IMG/VR virus record: IMGVR_UViG_3300037225_000932
Span: 109,352 to 173,351 of that record
Length of the DNA stretch: 64,000 nucleotides
Strand: one strand, 5' to 3'
Origin: a virus
Part shown: in pieces, positions 20,462-27,559 of the stretch
How the letters are laid out: each line of letters opens with the position of its first letter
Numbering within the stretch: position 1 is the first letter of the stretch
Made by a program: the position numbers and the translations under genes
The notes under the pieces: generated by a model
Seen by the model: only the letters and a program-made list of their open reading frames with translations
Told to the model about the DNA's origin: nothing
Database searches by the model: none

Positions 20462-20959
20462 TTATTTAGCAATTAGTGGGACAGTTGTGATTTTGTATTT
20501 AGAAAACTCAAAGGAATTATAGAATGGACTAATGTTAAAATCTTTATAGATAAAACCATATTTATTAATTTGTGCAGCATAATGAGAATTAAAGTGGCAA
20601 ATGAGGAAACTTTCAAAAGCATTATACCATTTTCTGCCTGTTTCTTCATTTTCTTCATTTATTTGTTTACAAGACAATTTCCAAGGATCAATATTTTCTT
20701 TAATATGATCTGGATGAGATTGTCCGGGCTTCATTTTTGGTTTTAGTGGTAATTCTTTACAGGGATCAGGATTATTTTGCTTCCATCTTTTTGCTTCTTC
20801 TTTTAGACCATTAAAAATTAGACTTACTACTTTATCTTTTTCTAAAAGAAAAGCAAGATGATCATTTGCTTCTTGTTCGGTGAGACAAGCAGCAATAGGG
20901 TCTGAAGTAATATAATAATCTTCATCACTGAGCCGACAAACTAAATAAACATTAGACAT
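20462..20959 (-). CDS. Hypothetical protein
   Basis: 165 residues: 'YLVCRLSDEDYYITSDPIAA', 'LTEQEANDHLAFLLEKDKVV', then a Pro/Lys linker and 'GRKWYNAFESFLICHFNSHY'. SD AAAAGGA. No family recognised. Confidence 0.65.
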   Translation of the reverse strand: MSNVYLVCRLSDEDYYITSDPIAACLTEQEANDHLAFLLEKDKVVSLIFNGLKEEAKRWKQNNPDPCKELPLKPKMKPGQSHPDHIKENIDPWKLSCKQINEENEETGRKWYNAFESFLICHFNSHYAAQINKYGFIYKDFNISPFYNSFEFSKYKITTVPLIAK

Positions 20960-20974
20960 AGTTAATAAATCCTT

Positions 20975-21202
20975 TTAAGCCGCTTCAATATCAATTGAAT
21001 TAGCGGCATTAGGGCGAACAACAATTCTATTATTAGCAGAGATAGAGATTGTATTATCTTTCTTAAAAGTCAAAGAAATATCAAGGTATTTTCCGTTGGG
21101 GAAAAGGATCTCAATATGGCCGGAGAAAACATTAAGTTCTTTGCCTTGACCGGGATAGTGAGAATTATCAAAAACCTTAATTTGTCCTGATTTATCTTCC
21201 AT
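20975..21202 (-). CDS. Hypothetical beta-rich protein
   Basis: 75 residues: 'NVFSGHIEILFPNGKYLDIS' and 'NTISISANNRIVVRPNAAN'. Strand pattern throughout. SD AAAGGATAA. No family recognised. Confidence 0.6.
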   Translation of the reverse strand: MEDKSGQIKVFDNSHYPGQGKELNVFSGHIEILFPNGKYLDISLTFKKDNTISISANNRIVVRPNAANSIDIEAA

Positions 21203-21224
21203 TTCAATTATCCTTTCTATTACA

Positions 21225-21250
21225 TTAGAACTTTAATTTAAATCTCAGGG
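21225..21250 (-). promoter_or_regulatory. Phage promoter (CCCTGA/TTCTAAT)
   Basis: Near-strict copy upstream of 20975-21202. Confidence 0.6.
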
Positions 21251-21511
21251 AAGTGAGCATTCAGAGATATTTTCGATACAAAACTTATTAGGGCAAACAT
21301 TAGAAGAAAGTAAAGAACCGCAAGACGGGCATTCATTGTCGAAAGAAACTCCGCAAGGAAAATCCAAGAAAGTAGTAAAGAAATCTTTCAATGAATTTCT
21401 TATATCTTTTCTATCTTGTTCATCTGAAGGTTCAGGAAGTCCGTCAATAGTAATAGTTTGAGAGCGGATTCCAGCAGCAAGTTCGGCAGGAGTTGTAATA
21501 AAGGCTTTCAT
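21245..21511 (-). CDS. Hypothetical protein with zinc-ribbon end
   Basis: 88 residues. The C-terminus 'CPSCGSLLSSNVCPNKFCIE' offers four Cys for zinc. N-terminus 'TPAELAAGIRSQTITIDGLP'. Nearly leaderless start (10 bases after TTCTAAG). Function unknown. Confidence 0.6.
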   Translation of the reverse strand: MKAFITTPAELAAGIRSQTITIDGLPEPSDEQDRKDIRNSLKDFFTTFLDFPCGVSFDNECPSCGSLLSSNVCPNKFCIENISECSLP

Positions 21512-21519
21512 AATATAGA

Positions 21520-21546
21520 CTTAGAACTTTATTTAATTTTTCTGGG
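21520..21546 (-). promoter_or_regulatory. Phage promoter (CCCAGA/TTCTAAG)
   Basis: Variant -35 CCCAGA. Upstream of 21245-21511. Confidence 0.6.
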
Positions 21547-21550
21547 CAAA

Positions 21551-21756
21551 TAAAAATACCTTCAAAGGCGATCACTTAGTTCGTCCTCAAGGGTATGATC
21601 GGAGCCGCTCTATTTGCTCTATCTTTTTATTAAAATTAGAAGTCAGCGAAACCTTTATGGTTCATCTGTTGCCCACCTAGGTTTGGCAGAGCAGGGTGCC
21701 CATAACTATTTCAGGTTTTAGGTTATGCTCGGTTGCCCAGCACTTGACTCCGATGC
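21551..21756 (-). ncRNA. Candidate multibranch RNA with terminator
   Basis: P1 ATCGGAG/CTCCGAT encloses GAGC-CATAAC/GTTATG-GCTC and AACC-ATAAA-GGTT arms. Then the terminator ATACCCTTGAGG/CCTTTGAAGGTAT with TTTTTATT. No gene. Own promoter at 21757-21783. Confidence 0.5.
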
Positions 21757-21783
21757 TTTAGAACTTTATTTTAGATTTCAGGG
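21757..21783 (-). promoter_or_regulatory. Phage promoter (CCCTGA/TTCTAAA)
   Basis: Strict copy. Contains the stop codon of the 21771-22112 gene. Confidence 0.65.
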
Positions 21784-22112
21784 GGCTTATTGGGATGTTC
21801 TAATAATTCAATTCGGTGACCGAGATAAGGAAAAAGTGTAAAGGTTAAAATAATACCAAGTAATAGTTGTAATAAATATGGTAGCATATTAACAACAAAA
21901 AATACCAATACAATAATTAAATAGCCACCTAATATCCATATTGGCACTACTATTGTCAAACCTAAGAGATTTTGTAGCCATTTTCTTTTTACTTTATCAA
22001 TACAATTAACCATACATTTTGGCAAGAAAAAAGGCCAAAGATAAAAACAAATACAAGGAAAAAGCCAAGTTATTTGTATGAGTGGGTCGCTGATATCTAT
22101 GTTTTTATACAT
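21771..22112 (-). CDS. Integral membrane protein
   Basis: 113 residues, three or four transmembrane segments ('ITWLFPCICFYLWPFFLP', 'LLGLTIVVPIWILGGYLIIV', 'LLQLLLGIILTFTLFPYLG'). SD AAAAGGAGAAA. Ends PNKPPEI inside the next promoter. Function unknown. Confidence 0.65.
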   Translation of the reverse strand: MYKNIDISDPLIQITWLFPCICFYLWPFFLPKCMVNCIDKVKRKWLQNLLGLTIVVPIWILGGYLIIVLVFFVVNMLPYLLQLLLGIILTFTLFPYLGHRIELLEHPNKPPEI

Positions 22113-22137
22113 AATTTCTCCTTTTTATTTTTGCGCA

Positions 22138-22172
22138 AAAAAAGTCCCACCCGTTCTGGTCTCAGGTGGGAC
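22138..22172 (-). terminator. Rho-independent terminator
   Basis: GTCCCACCTGAGACC-AGAA-CGGGTGGGAC-type stem then T7. Preceded by GGCGA-CTTGTTGA-TCGCC. Behind the 22209-22370 gene. Confidence 0.8.
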
Positions 22173-22208
22173 ACTTCAGGAGGCGATCAACAAGTCGCCG
22201 TTGCGTAA

Positions 22209-22370
22209 TTAACCCTGTATCTCGTAATTCTTTACTCCAAGTTCTCTAAGGTGTTGTCGCAAAATGGCTTCTGTAAGAAAGTCTAATTTACCAAAATAAA
22301 ACAATTGATCTAAAGTGTCTTCTATTTGTCTTATTTCAGTTTTTAATTGGTTTTCTTGTTTCACGTTCAT
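22209..22370 (-). CDS. Small helical protein (53 aa)
   Basis: MNVKQENQLKTEIRQIEDTL then 'FLTEAILRQHLRELGV'. Two helices, possibly a coiled coil. ATG lies about 11 bases after the -10 box; no SD. Confidence 0.55.
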   Translation of the reverse strand: MNVKQENQLKTEIRQIEDTLDQLFYFGKLDFLTEAILRQHLRELGVKNYEIQG

Positions 22371-22379
22371 AATATTCTA

Positions 22380-22406
22380 TTAGAACTTTATTATTTTTAT
22401 CAGGGC
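22380..22406 (-). promoter_or_regulatory. Phage promoter (CCCTGA/TTCTAAT)
   Basis: Near-strict copy upstream of 22209-22370. Confidence 0.6.
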
Positions 22407-22420
22407 TTTTATTTTTACGC

Positions 22421-22459
22421 AAAAAAAATCCCCCTACTCGTCTGGCGAATAGGGGGACG
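22421..22459 (-). terminator. Rho-independent terminator
   Basis: GTCCCCCTATTCG-CCAGA-CGAGTAGGGGGA then T8, behind 22491-23090. Confidence 0.85.
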
Positions 22460-22490
22460 AAAGGAGGTTCGCTAAGGAGCCTCATGAACA

Positions 22491-23090
22491 TCAATCAATA
22501 ATCTGGAAAGTTTCGCCATTCATCGTAATTTGCTGAATACTTTCCAAACCATAAGTCAAGAAGATAATTGGATCATCAGTGCCCTGATTAGCATAATCCG
22601 ACTTCTCAGGAATAAACTTCTCAATATCCTTAAAGTCAATCGGAGTGCCATCATTCTGCCGATATTCGCTTTCAATTGCGCCCTTCAACATAAAGCGAAG
22701 ATAAAACTTACCATTCGTCTTATGCTTACAGAAAGGCGTCAACTTATTATCAACCATTACCGGCTCATGCCAAGAACTTCCTTGCTTAAACTCATCAGCC
22801 GATTTCCCTTCTTTCTCCAAACGCTTCAAAACCGCCTTGTCATAATGAAAGTTCAAAATGCCGTTCACCTTTGCCCACTTCCAAACATTTCCAACAAAAG
22901 GATTGCCAGTCTTTCGCATCTTTGGCTCGGTCTTAGCAACAAAAGTAATAATCGTTGCACCCTTCAAAACCGACAACATATCAAACAAACGCTCCCGGGT
23001 AATTGACTGAACAACCCGAGTATCCAACGGAACCGTAACGAAAGTCGGAAGCCTGGTGACGGGAGTAGTAGAAATAATCGCAGTAGCCAT
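22491..23090 (-). CDS. Conserved-looking phage protein, function unknown
   Basis: 199 residues; one of the longer and more G+C-rich genes here. 'KGATIITFVAKTEPKMRKTG', 'NVWKWAKVNGILNFHYDKAV', 'FIPEKSDYANQG', 'LTYGLESIQQITMNGE'. Looks like a well-folded alpha/beta protein. I do not recognise the family. SD AAAGGAAA. Single-gene unit with promoter and terminator. Confidence 0.7.
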   Translation of the reverse strand: MATAIISTTPVTRLPTFVTVPLDTRVVQSITRERLFDMLSVLKGATIITFVAKTEPKMRKTGNPFVGNVWKWAKVNGILNFHYDKAVLKRLEKEGKSADEFKQGSSWHEPVMVDNKLTPFCKHKTNGKFYLRFMLKGAIESEYRQNDGTPIDFKDIEKFIPEKSDYANQGTDDPIIFLTYGLESIQQITMNGETFQIID

Positions 23091-23119
23091 CTTCGTTTTT
23101 CCTTTATTAGTGTTAAACG

Positions 23120-23146
23120 ATTAGAACTTTTTATTATTTTTCAGGG
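23120..23146 (-). promoter_or_regulatory. Phage promoter (CCCTGA/TTCTAAT)
   Basis: Near-strict copy upstream of 22491-23090; duplicated at 23773-23799. Confidence 0.6.
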
Positions 23147-23523
23147 CAAAGTAATTGATCTTCATAAACTACAGGGCCATAAAGACCATGCCCCTTCGCC
23201 TCAGTATCAACTAATACAGAAGTTCCATCAGTAAAATGAAAAATCCAACAATTCGCAGAAGAAGTATCAATTGACTTAACAGTCTTACCAACAAAAGCCA
23301 GATTAACGATCTTCTTTTTTTGAGCAGTCATTTTCGTTTTCCTTTTAGTTAGTTTTTCTTTTCTTAACTCAAACATACAAGCTTTATTTACACCATAAAC
23401 AATGCCGCAATTAAAACATTTTCGATCATTACGAATTTCTTCAGGATCGCCATCCCTAGACTTTATTTGTCTAGTCGGTTTATTACAATGACGACAGAGA
23501 AGATGATTAGGTTGTCTTGCCAT
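23134..23523 (-). CDS. In-frame fusion: zinc-ribbon part plus small beta-protein
   Basis: 129 residues. Residues 1-60: 'HLLCRHCNKPTRQIKSRDGD' and 'CFNCGIVYG', a four-Cys zinc ribbon. Residues 65-129: 'MTAQKKKIVNLAFVGKTVKS', 'FTDGTSVLVDTEAKGHGLYG'. In the second copy (23843-24210) these are two separate genes. The internal AAAAGGAAAACGAAAATG is kept, so the second half is probably also made alone. Confidence 0.7.
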   Translation of the reverse strand: MARQPNHLLCRHCNKPTRQIKSRDGDPEEIRNDRKCFNCGIVYGVNKACMFELRKEKLTKRKTKMTAQKKKIVNLAFVGKTVKSIDTSSANCWIFHFTDGTSVLVDTEAKGHGLYGPVVYEDQLLCPEK

Positions 23524-23620
23524 TTAAGCGTTTATCTCTCTAATTCGCCGTAATTCTCGAACCTTTAGTGAAAGTTTGCCGGCTCGTTCCATCATAGGAT
23601 TAACCTGATGAGTAGACCAT
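23134..23620 (-). repeat. Tandem duplication, copy A (offset about 686 bp)
   Basis: Matches copy B at 23820-24307 over genes and spacer; for example, the 23524-23620 stretch is nearly identical to 24211-24307. The promoter before each copy is also duplicated. Confidence 0.8.
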
Positions 23621-23628
23621 TCCAACAT
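23524..23628 (-). pseudogene. Truncated copy of the 24211-24405 gene
   Basis: The last 34 codons (MLEWSTHQVNPMMERAGKLS...) of the 24211-24405 gene are kept; the first 30 codons are missing at the duplication junction near 23622. Confidence 0.65.
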
Positions 23629-23743
23629 ATTTCAGATTATCACCAAACTCTTTATTGTATAGAAATTCTATTTCCTTATTATCCATCTTCATAATAATCC
23701 TAAACATACGTTCATTCATTTCTTCACGCGTCTGAGTAGCCAT
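23600..23743 (-). CDS. Chimeric small ORF at the duplication junction (47 aa)
   Basis: MATQTREEMNERMFRIIMKM, then 'DNKEIEFLYNKEFGDNLKYV'. The last residues (GMVYSSG) come from the duplicated sequence read in another frame. SD AAAGGAAAAA. A gene whose true end was replaced by the duplication. Confidence 0.55.
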   Translation of the reverse strand: MATQTREEMNERMFRIIMKMDNKEIEFLYNKEFGDNLKYVGMVYSSG

Positions 23744-23772
23744 CTTAATTTTTCCTTTATAAATGTTAAACG

Positions 23773-23799
23773 ATTAGAACTTTAATCTAAGTCTCAGGG
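23773..23799 (-). promoter_or_regulatory. Phage promoter (CCCTGA/TTCTAAT)
   Basis: Upstream of the chimeric ORF 23600-23743. Confidence 0.6.
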
Positions 23800-23842
23800 A
23801 AGAGATTATTTTTGCGCGAAAAATAAAATATTTACTTTTAAA

Positions 23843-24019
23843 CTATAGATAAACTACAGGGCCATAAAAACCATAACCTTTTGCTTCAACATCAAGAATT
23901 ACAGAAGTTTCATCCGTAAAATGAAATGTCCAACAATTCACATAAGAAGTGTCAATTGACTTAATAGTCTTACCAACAAAAGCCAGATTAACAACCTTCT
24001 TTTTTTCTTGAGCAGTCAT
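23843..24019 (-). CDS. Small beta-protein (copy B)
   Basis: 58 residues from MTAQEKKKVVNLAFVGKTIK, with 'CWTFHFTDETSVILDVEAKG'. Paralog of the C-terminal half of 23134-23523. Start chosen at the second ATG, eight bases after AAAGGA. Function unknown. Confidence 0.65.
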   Translation of the reverse strand: MTAQEKKKVVNLAFVGKTIKSIDTSYVNCWTFHFTDETSVILDVEAKGYGFYGPVVYL

Positions 24020-24021
24020 TT

Positions 24022-24210
24022 TCATTTTCCTTTCGATTTAGTGTATTTTCTTAGTTTAAACATATCAGATTTAGACATTCCATAAACAATATGACATTTT
24101 GGACAATGACGATCATTACGGATATCTTCAGGATCGCCATCGTGACTACTTAAAGAATAAGTGGGTCCATTACAATGTTGACAGCGAAGATGATCAGGTT
24201 GTCTTGCCAT
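24022..24210 (-). CDS. Zinc-ribbon protein (copy B)
   Basis: 62 residues: 'HLRCQHCNGPTYSLSSHDGD', 'HCPKCHIVYGMSKSDM'. Two CxxC pairs bind zinc by pattern. Start overlaps the end of 24211-24405; stop overlaps the SD of the next gene, so translation is coupled. Confidence 0.7.
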   Translation of the reverse strand: MARQPDHLRCQHCNGPTYSLSSHDGDPEDIRNDRHCPKCHIVYGMSKSDMFKLRKYTKSKGK

Positions 24211-24405
24211 TTAAGCGTTTATCTCCCTAATTCGCCGTAATTCTCGAACCTTTAGTGAAAGTTTGCCGGCTCGTTCCATCATAGGATTAACCTGATGAGT
24301 AGACCATCCCCCAGTTTTACTCTCTTCAACCCAAGAATAAAGTTGCTGGATCTCATCCTCAAGAGCACGAATAGCCTCACCAAGAGCATCATAAATACTT
24401 TTCAT
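24211..24405 (-). CDS. Small helical protein
   Basis: 64 residues: 'IYDALGEAIRALEDEIQQLY', 'GKLSLKVRELRRIREI'. Coiled-coil-like. SD AAGGAGTAAT. A truncated copy lies at 23524-23628. Confidence 0.65.
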   Translation of the reverse strand: MKSIYDALGEAIRALEDEIQQLYSWVEESKTGGWSTHQVNPMMERAGKLSLKVRELRRIREINA

Positions 24406-24468
24406 TTTTATTACTCCTTCTTTGTTAAAATCTTTTATCTTTATTTAATTTTTCTGGGCGAAAAAATA

Positions 24469-24984
24469 TTACTTCTTTTCCGTCTGATACAAGACTTCTT
24501 GAGCGAAAGCAAGTGCAGCGGAAGCAGAAGTGGAATAACCACAAAGAAAATGTTGAGGAGCAGAAGATTTTGCCCCAGTAGTAGGCATCCCTGTCTTTTC
24601 ATCAACATAACAAACATAATAGTTGGTCAAACCACTTTCGAGAATACGGAGAATACAACCAGACATAAATCGCTGTTCTAAACAAACTCGATAATTACAA
24701 ACTGGTGTATTATTCTTTTTTTCTTTTGCCTCATTTAAACTATCAATCGTTGAATAACCATATAAAGCAGTCAATGCTTCATCTAAAGTTTTAAACCAAT
24801 GAGCCCAAGATCTCCATTTGTTTTCGGGATGAAAATAAGAAAACACATCGAAATTACTTTTCTTCATAATATAATACTGAAAATTCACGCAATCATTAAG
24901 ATTGTATGCCTTCTTCGGCCCGGAAATAGTGACGTTTTCTCCACCAAATTTAAATTCCATCTTAAATCCAACAGAGCTGTTCAT
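24469..24984 (-). CDS. Hypothetical protein, paralog of 30200-30904
   Basis: 171 residues: 'SSVGFKMEFKFGGENVTISG', 'HWFKTLDEALTALYGY', 'CNYRVCLEQRFMSGCILRIL', 'NYYVCYVDEKTG'. The longer 30200 copy shares all blocks. 'F.TLDEAL.ALYGY' also resembles the repeated module of the 42.9-49.2 kb cluster. Function unknown. Confidence 0.65.
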   Translation of the reverse strand: MNSSVGFKMEFKFGGENVTISGPKKAYNLNDCVNFQYYIMKKSNFDVFSYFHPENKWRSWAHWFKTLDEALTALYGYSTIDSLNEAKEKKNNTPVCNYRVCLEQRFMSGCILRILESGLTNYYVCYVDEKTGMPTTGAKSSAPQHFLCGYSTSASAALAFAQEVLYQTEKK

Positions 24985-25045
24985 TGTAAATTTCCTTTGT
25001 GAATTATAGATTTACATTTTTATTTAAGTTTTCAGGGTAAATATA

Positions 25046-25229
25046 TCTATAAACAGAGACACCCTTAAATATTTCATCTTCCTACCAGAAGATTACTTAT
25101 TAAGGGTGTGGTAGTAGAAAATCCTTTTTCGAGCATCATGGGGGACTCGAACCTACCCATTACCCGGTTTAAACCCGGGTCTCCGACCATTAGAGGAACG
25201 ATACCAAAAAGATTTTCTATCTCTGTGCC
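25046..25229 (-). ncRNA. Three-way-junction RNA carrying a tRNA-like domain
   Basis: Outer ACAGAG/CTCTGT. Arm 1: perfect 8-bp AGAAAATC/GATTTTCT enclosing the tRNA-like fold (25132-25204). Arm 2: ACACCCTTAA/TTAAGGGTGT then ATCTTC/GAAGAT. Both flanks (GGCACAGAGA and TCTCTGTTTATAG) match 12446-12653. Transcribed from the promoter at 25313-25339. Confidence 0.6.
25132..25204 (-). tRNA. Atypical tRNA-like domain, UUA-type loop
   Basis: Acceptor GTATCGT/ATGATGC (7 bp, two wobbles), D-stem CTCT/GGAG, anticodon stem CCCGG/CCGGG with loop GTTTAAA, T-loop TTCGAGT. Read canonically the anticodon is UUA, which would pair with the UAA stop codon. The T-stem GTAGG/CCCCC has two mismatches, so activity is doubtful. 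Confidence 0.5.
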
Positions 25230-25312
25230 TAAGATTACTTTGTTGTCCCATCATATTTTCGGGATCATAAACATTTCATCATCGGCTATTCTAATACTAG
25301 TTTAACAATCTC

Positions 25313-25339
25313 TTAGAACTTTTAACTATTTTTCGGGGC
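25313..25339 (-). promoter_or_regulatory. Phage promoter (CCCCGA/TTCTAAG)
   Basis: Drives the tRNA-like RNA; contains the end of the 25322-25636 gene. Confidence 0.6.
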
Positions 25340-25636
25340 AGATTTTTCCATTTCCCTAATTTTATCGTAAAGACACTGAAAAAAATTCATAACACTAACG
25401 TGGGTTTCACCTTCCTTTATATGTCTTTCAATCCTAATCATACCAAAGCTAGAAGCATAATCGACAAACTCTAAAAAGAAAAGATCATCTTCCTTTCTTA
25501 GATAAAGAGTATATCCATAAAGATCATGGTTATCATCTGTGTCTCTAAAGTTCTTAAAATATACTCCATCAAATCTCTGATCAAAGCCATCCCCCTTAGC
25601 AGTTTCAAGAGAAAATGAAACAAAATCAGCGATCAT
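25322..25636 (-). CDS. Hypothetical protein
   Basis: 104 residues: 'FVSFSLETAKGDGFDQRFDG', 'LYLRKEDDLFFLEFVDYASS', 'MNFFQCLYDKIREMEKSAP'. Ends inside the next promoter. SD AAAAAGGACA. No family recognised. Confidence 0.6.
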   Translation of the reverse strand: MIADFVSFSLETAKGDGFDQRFDGVYFKNFRDTDDNHDLYGYTLYLRKEDDLFFLEFVDYASSFGMIRIERHIKEGETHVSVMNFFQCLYDKIREMEKSAPKNS

Positions 25637-25651
25637 TTTAATTGTCCTTTT

Positions 25652-26029
25652 TTAGTGCTCGCTTGGCAGAAGCAAAACATACCGATCGCCCGACCCCTCA
25701 ACATACAACTTGATACTATTCAAAGGAAAATCAGAATATTCAATTTCCTGCGAAACAACAGGAGTTTCACCAGTATCAGCCCGACAAGTCAATAACCAAG
25801 TATTATTAGGCTGCTTGGTCAACTCCCAAAGTTGAAACCAATCTAACTTCTTTTGAGCGGTCTTTTGGTGACTGGCAATCGCGTCAATTAGCCAATATGC
25901 CCCAGCATTTTCGGCTAAAACCTTAATGCCATCAGTGTAAACAAAATTACGACAAAAAGAATGACGATAATAATGTTCAGTGCAATTACAGTAGGCTAAA
26001 AGATTTTGAAGTTCAGTAGCAGAAATCAT
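25652..26029 (-). CDS. Hypothetical protein
   Basis: 125 residues: 'LQNLLAYCNCTEHYYRHSFC', 'TDGIKVLAENAGAYWLIDAI', 'LDWFQLWELTKQPNNTWLL'. Resembles small DUF-type proteins on plasmids/phages that read 'Y.DGV..LA...GAYWLID.I'. Function unknown. SD AAAAGGACA. Confidence 0.65.
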   Translation of the reverse strand: MISATELQNLLAYCNCTEHYYRHSFCRNFVYTDGIKVLAENAGAYWLIDAIASHQKTAQKKLDWFQLWELTKQPNNTWLLTCRADTGETPVVSQEIEYSDFPLNSIKLYVEGSGDRYVLLLPSEH

Positions 26030-26054
26030 TTGAGTGTCCTTTTAGTAATGCTCT

Positions 26055-26081
26055 TTTAGAAATTTAATTTATCTATCAGGG
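26055..26081 (-). promoter_or_regulatory. Phage promoter (CCCTGA/TTCTAAA)
   Basis: -10 box ATTTCTAAA with altered AATAAAG context. Supplies the TGA stop of 26076-26324. Confidence 0.55.
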
Positions 26082-26324
26082 AGAAATGTGGAATAAACGA
26101 TTTTCAATTTTCTTATCTAAAAACAACCAAAGTATTCCACCAGGCTCGCCATCAGAATTAGGCTCAAATTGAGCCTTGACAATTCTACTATCATAGGTAT
26201 TAACATCTTGAATACAAACAGCCGTTATAATGTCAGTATTAGGAACAACAGAGTTAATATCATTAATAGTTAATCCGCGTTTCTTACTAATAGTGAACTT
26301 GTTTTTCTTAATAATAGATCTCAT
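26076..26324 (-). CDS. Hypothetical protein
   Basis: 82 residues from MRSIIKKNKFTISKKRGL (the longer frame runs into the tRNA). 'DIITAVCIQDVNTYDSRIVK', 'GGILWLFLDKKIENR'. Stop TGA belongs to the promoter CCCTGA. Weak SD. Confidence 0.55.
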   Translation of the reverse strand: MRSIIKKNKFTISKKRGLTINDINSVVPNTDIITAVCIQDVNTYDSRIVKAQFEPNSDGEPGGILWLFLDKKIENRLFHISP

Positions 26325-26350
26325 TTTTTTACTTTCAAGAAAAAAATAAA

Positions 26351-26424
26351 TTGGCCCGGCTGGATTCAAACCAGCGACCCGACCGCTATAAACGATCCGC
26401 TCTGATCAACTGAGCTACGGGCCA
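26351..26424 (-). tRNA. tRNA-Ile(UAU)
   Basis: Acceptor TGGCCCG/CGGGCCA, D-stem GCTC/GAGC, anticodon stem GATCG/CGGTC with loop TTTATAG, T-arm GCTGG-TTTGAAT-CCAGC, discriminator A. Anticodon UAU reads AUA, a codon frequent in AT-rich phage genes. CCA is not encoded. Confidence 0.85.
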
Positions 26425-26489
26425 GTAAACATTATTATATTACAACTTTCTATTACTTTTCAGGGCAAAAATATCCGATATACTACAAC

Positions 26490-27017
26490 ATGAAAATTAT
26501 TAAATGTTTACAATGTTCAAAAGAGTTTAATGTGGAAAATTATTGTAATCGTAAGTTCTGCTCAATGTCGTGTGCTGGACAATATAATAATTTAGGACGT
26601 AATAAAAAAACAATTAAATGTAAAAATTGTGACACTTTAATTATTTCAGGAAGAACTTATTGTCCAAATTGTATTAAACAATATAAACATATTACAAATC
26701 GTATAGATAGTGATAGAACTCTTGCTGAGATGTGTAGCTATAAAAAAATGGACGCTAATAGATTTAATTCTATCAGAGAACACGCATCAAGAATTCTTAA
26801 AAGTAAAGGAAAACCATGTGAAAGATGCGGATATTCCATACACGTTCAAGTTTGTCATATAAAACCTATAAGTCAATTTCCAAAAACCGCATTATTATCA
26901 GAAATAAACGCCTTATCTAATTTAATTTTATTATGCCCTAATTGCCATTGGGAATTTGATCATGGTATTATTACTTTAGAACAAATTAGAAAATCATTAA
27001 CAGACGATCTTCTTTAA
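26490..27017 (+). CDS. HNH endonuclease
   Basis: 175 residues on the plus strand, against its neighbours. N-terminus has CxxC pairs ('CLQCSKEF', 'CSMSCAG', 'CKNC'); the C-terminal HNH core is C110-x2-C113, 'CHIKP' with H123, N144, 'LCPNCHWEFDHG' with H153 and H158. Probably a free-standing homing endonuclease inserted beside the tRNA-Ile gene. No clear SD. Confidence 0.85.
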   Translation: MKIIKCLQCSKEFNVENYCNRKFCSMSCAGQYNNLGRNKKTIKCKNCDTLIISGRTYCPNCIKQYKHITNRIDSDRTLAEMCSYKKMDANRFNSIREHASRILKSKGKPCERCGYSIHVQVCHIKPISQFPKTALLSEINALSNLILLCPNCHWEFDHGIITLEQIRKSLTDDLL

Positions 27018-27021
27018 CCCT

Positions 27022-27282
27022 TTAATGAGAGGGAATAAACGGGGCTTCAACGCCACAAAGCCTCAAAATCCAACAAACTAGAGCGCAGGGAATTGCGAAT
27101 TGACCCAGAAATAGACCGCAAATAGCATCAGCATACCAAGGGATTTCTTTACCTAAAATTGAGAATAAACTATAAGCGAAACAAAGACCGCCAATAGTCA
27201 CATTCAAAATCAAAATCATAACGAAACAACCGCAATAACCAAAACAAGCACTGGCCGCTTCTGAACCATTTAATTTACTCAT
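27022..27282 (-). CDS. Small membrane protein
   Basis: 86 residues, two transmembrane helices ('CFVMILILNVTIGGLCFAYS', 'ICGLFLGQFAIPCALVCWIL'). Six Cys. SD AAAGGACGA. Convergent with the HNH gene. Function unknown. Confidence 0.65.
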   Translation of the reverse strand: MSKLNGSEAASACFGYCGCFVMILILNVTIGGLCFAYSLFSILGKEIPWYADAICGLFLGQFAIPCALVCWILRLCGVEAPFIPSH

Positions 27283-27345
27283 TTTTATTTCGTCCTTTAT
27301 ATTATTAAGTGTTTAGATTAGTAAATTATTTTTTTAGGAGAGAAG

Positions 27346-27553
27346 TTAGTAATTGGTATTATATTTCTTATTTACTTTATCTACTATATTTTTGTCTTTT
27401 TTTCTTGCTATTTCATTTTCTACTTCGCCATAACAATTCATACATAAAAGATCACATTTTGCCCACTCTTTTTCTATTTCTTCTAAACTTCTTGACCATA
27501 ATTGGTCTAAAGATAAACCGAATAATTTTTTATCTTTTTCTCTAAGATAAAAA
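27346..27553 (-). pseudogene. 5'-truncated HNH endonuclease remnant
   Basis: An open frame without a start reads 'REKDKKLFGLSLDQLWSRSL', 'EEIEKEWAKCDLLCMNCYGE', VENEIARKK. 'L..EL.KC.LLC.NC..E.E' is the end of many HNH enzymes. The frame is closed by a stop at the edge of the tRNA-Lys gene, so the first part is lost. The plus-strand frame over it is a shadow. Confidence 0.55.
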
Positions 27554-27559
27554 CTTTAA

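Larger units (their letters stand above)
23820..24307 (-). repeat. Tandem duplication, copy B
   Basis: Intact copy with three separate genes; see copy A at 23134-23620. Confidence 0.8.

Noticed and set aside
12446-25229. tmRNA
   Set aside because: In tmRNA the two ends form the tRNA domain; here it is an inner arm and there is no tag frame with stop.
27309-27545. Plus-strand hydrophobic frame
   Set aside because: Antisense of the HNH remnant; Leu/Phe-rich because the other strand is Lys/Asp-rich.
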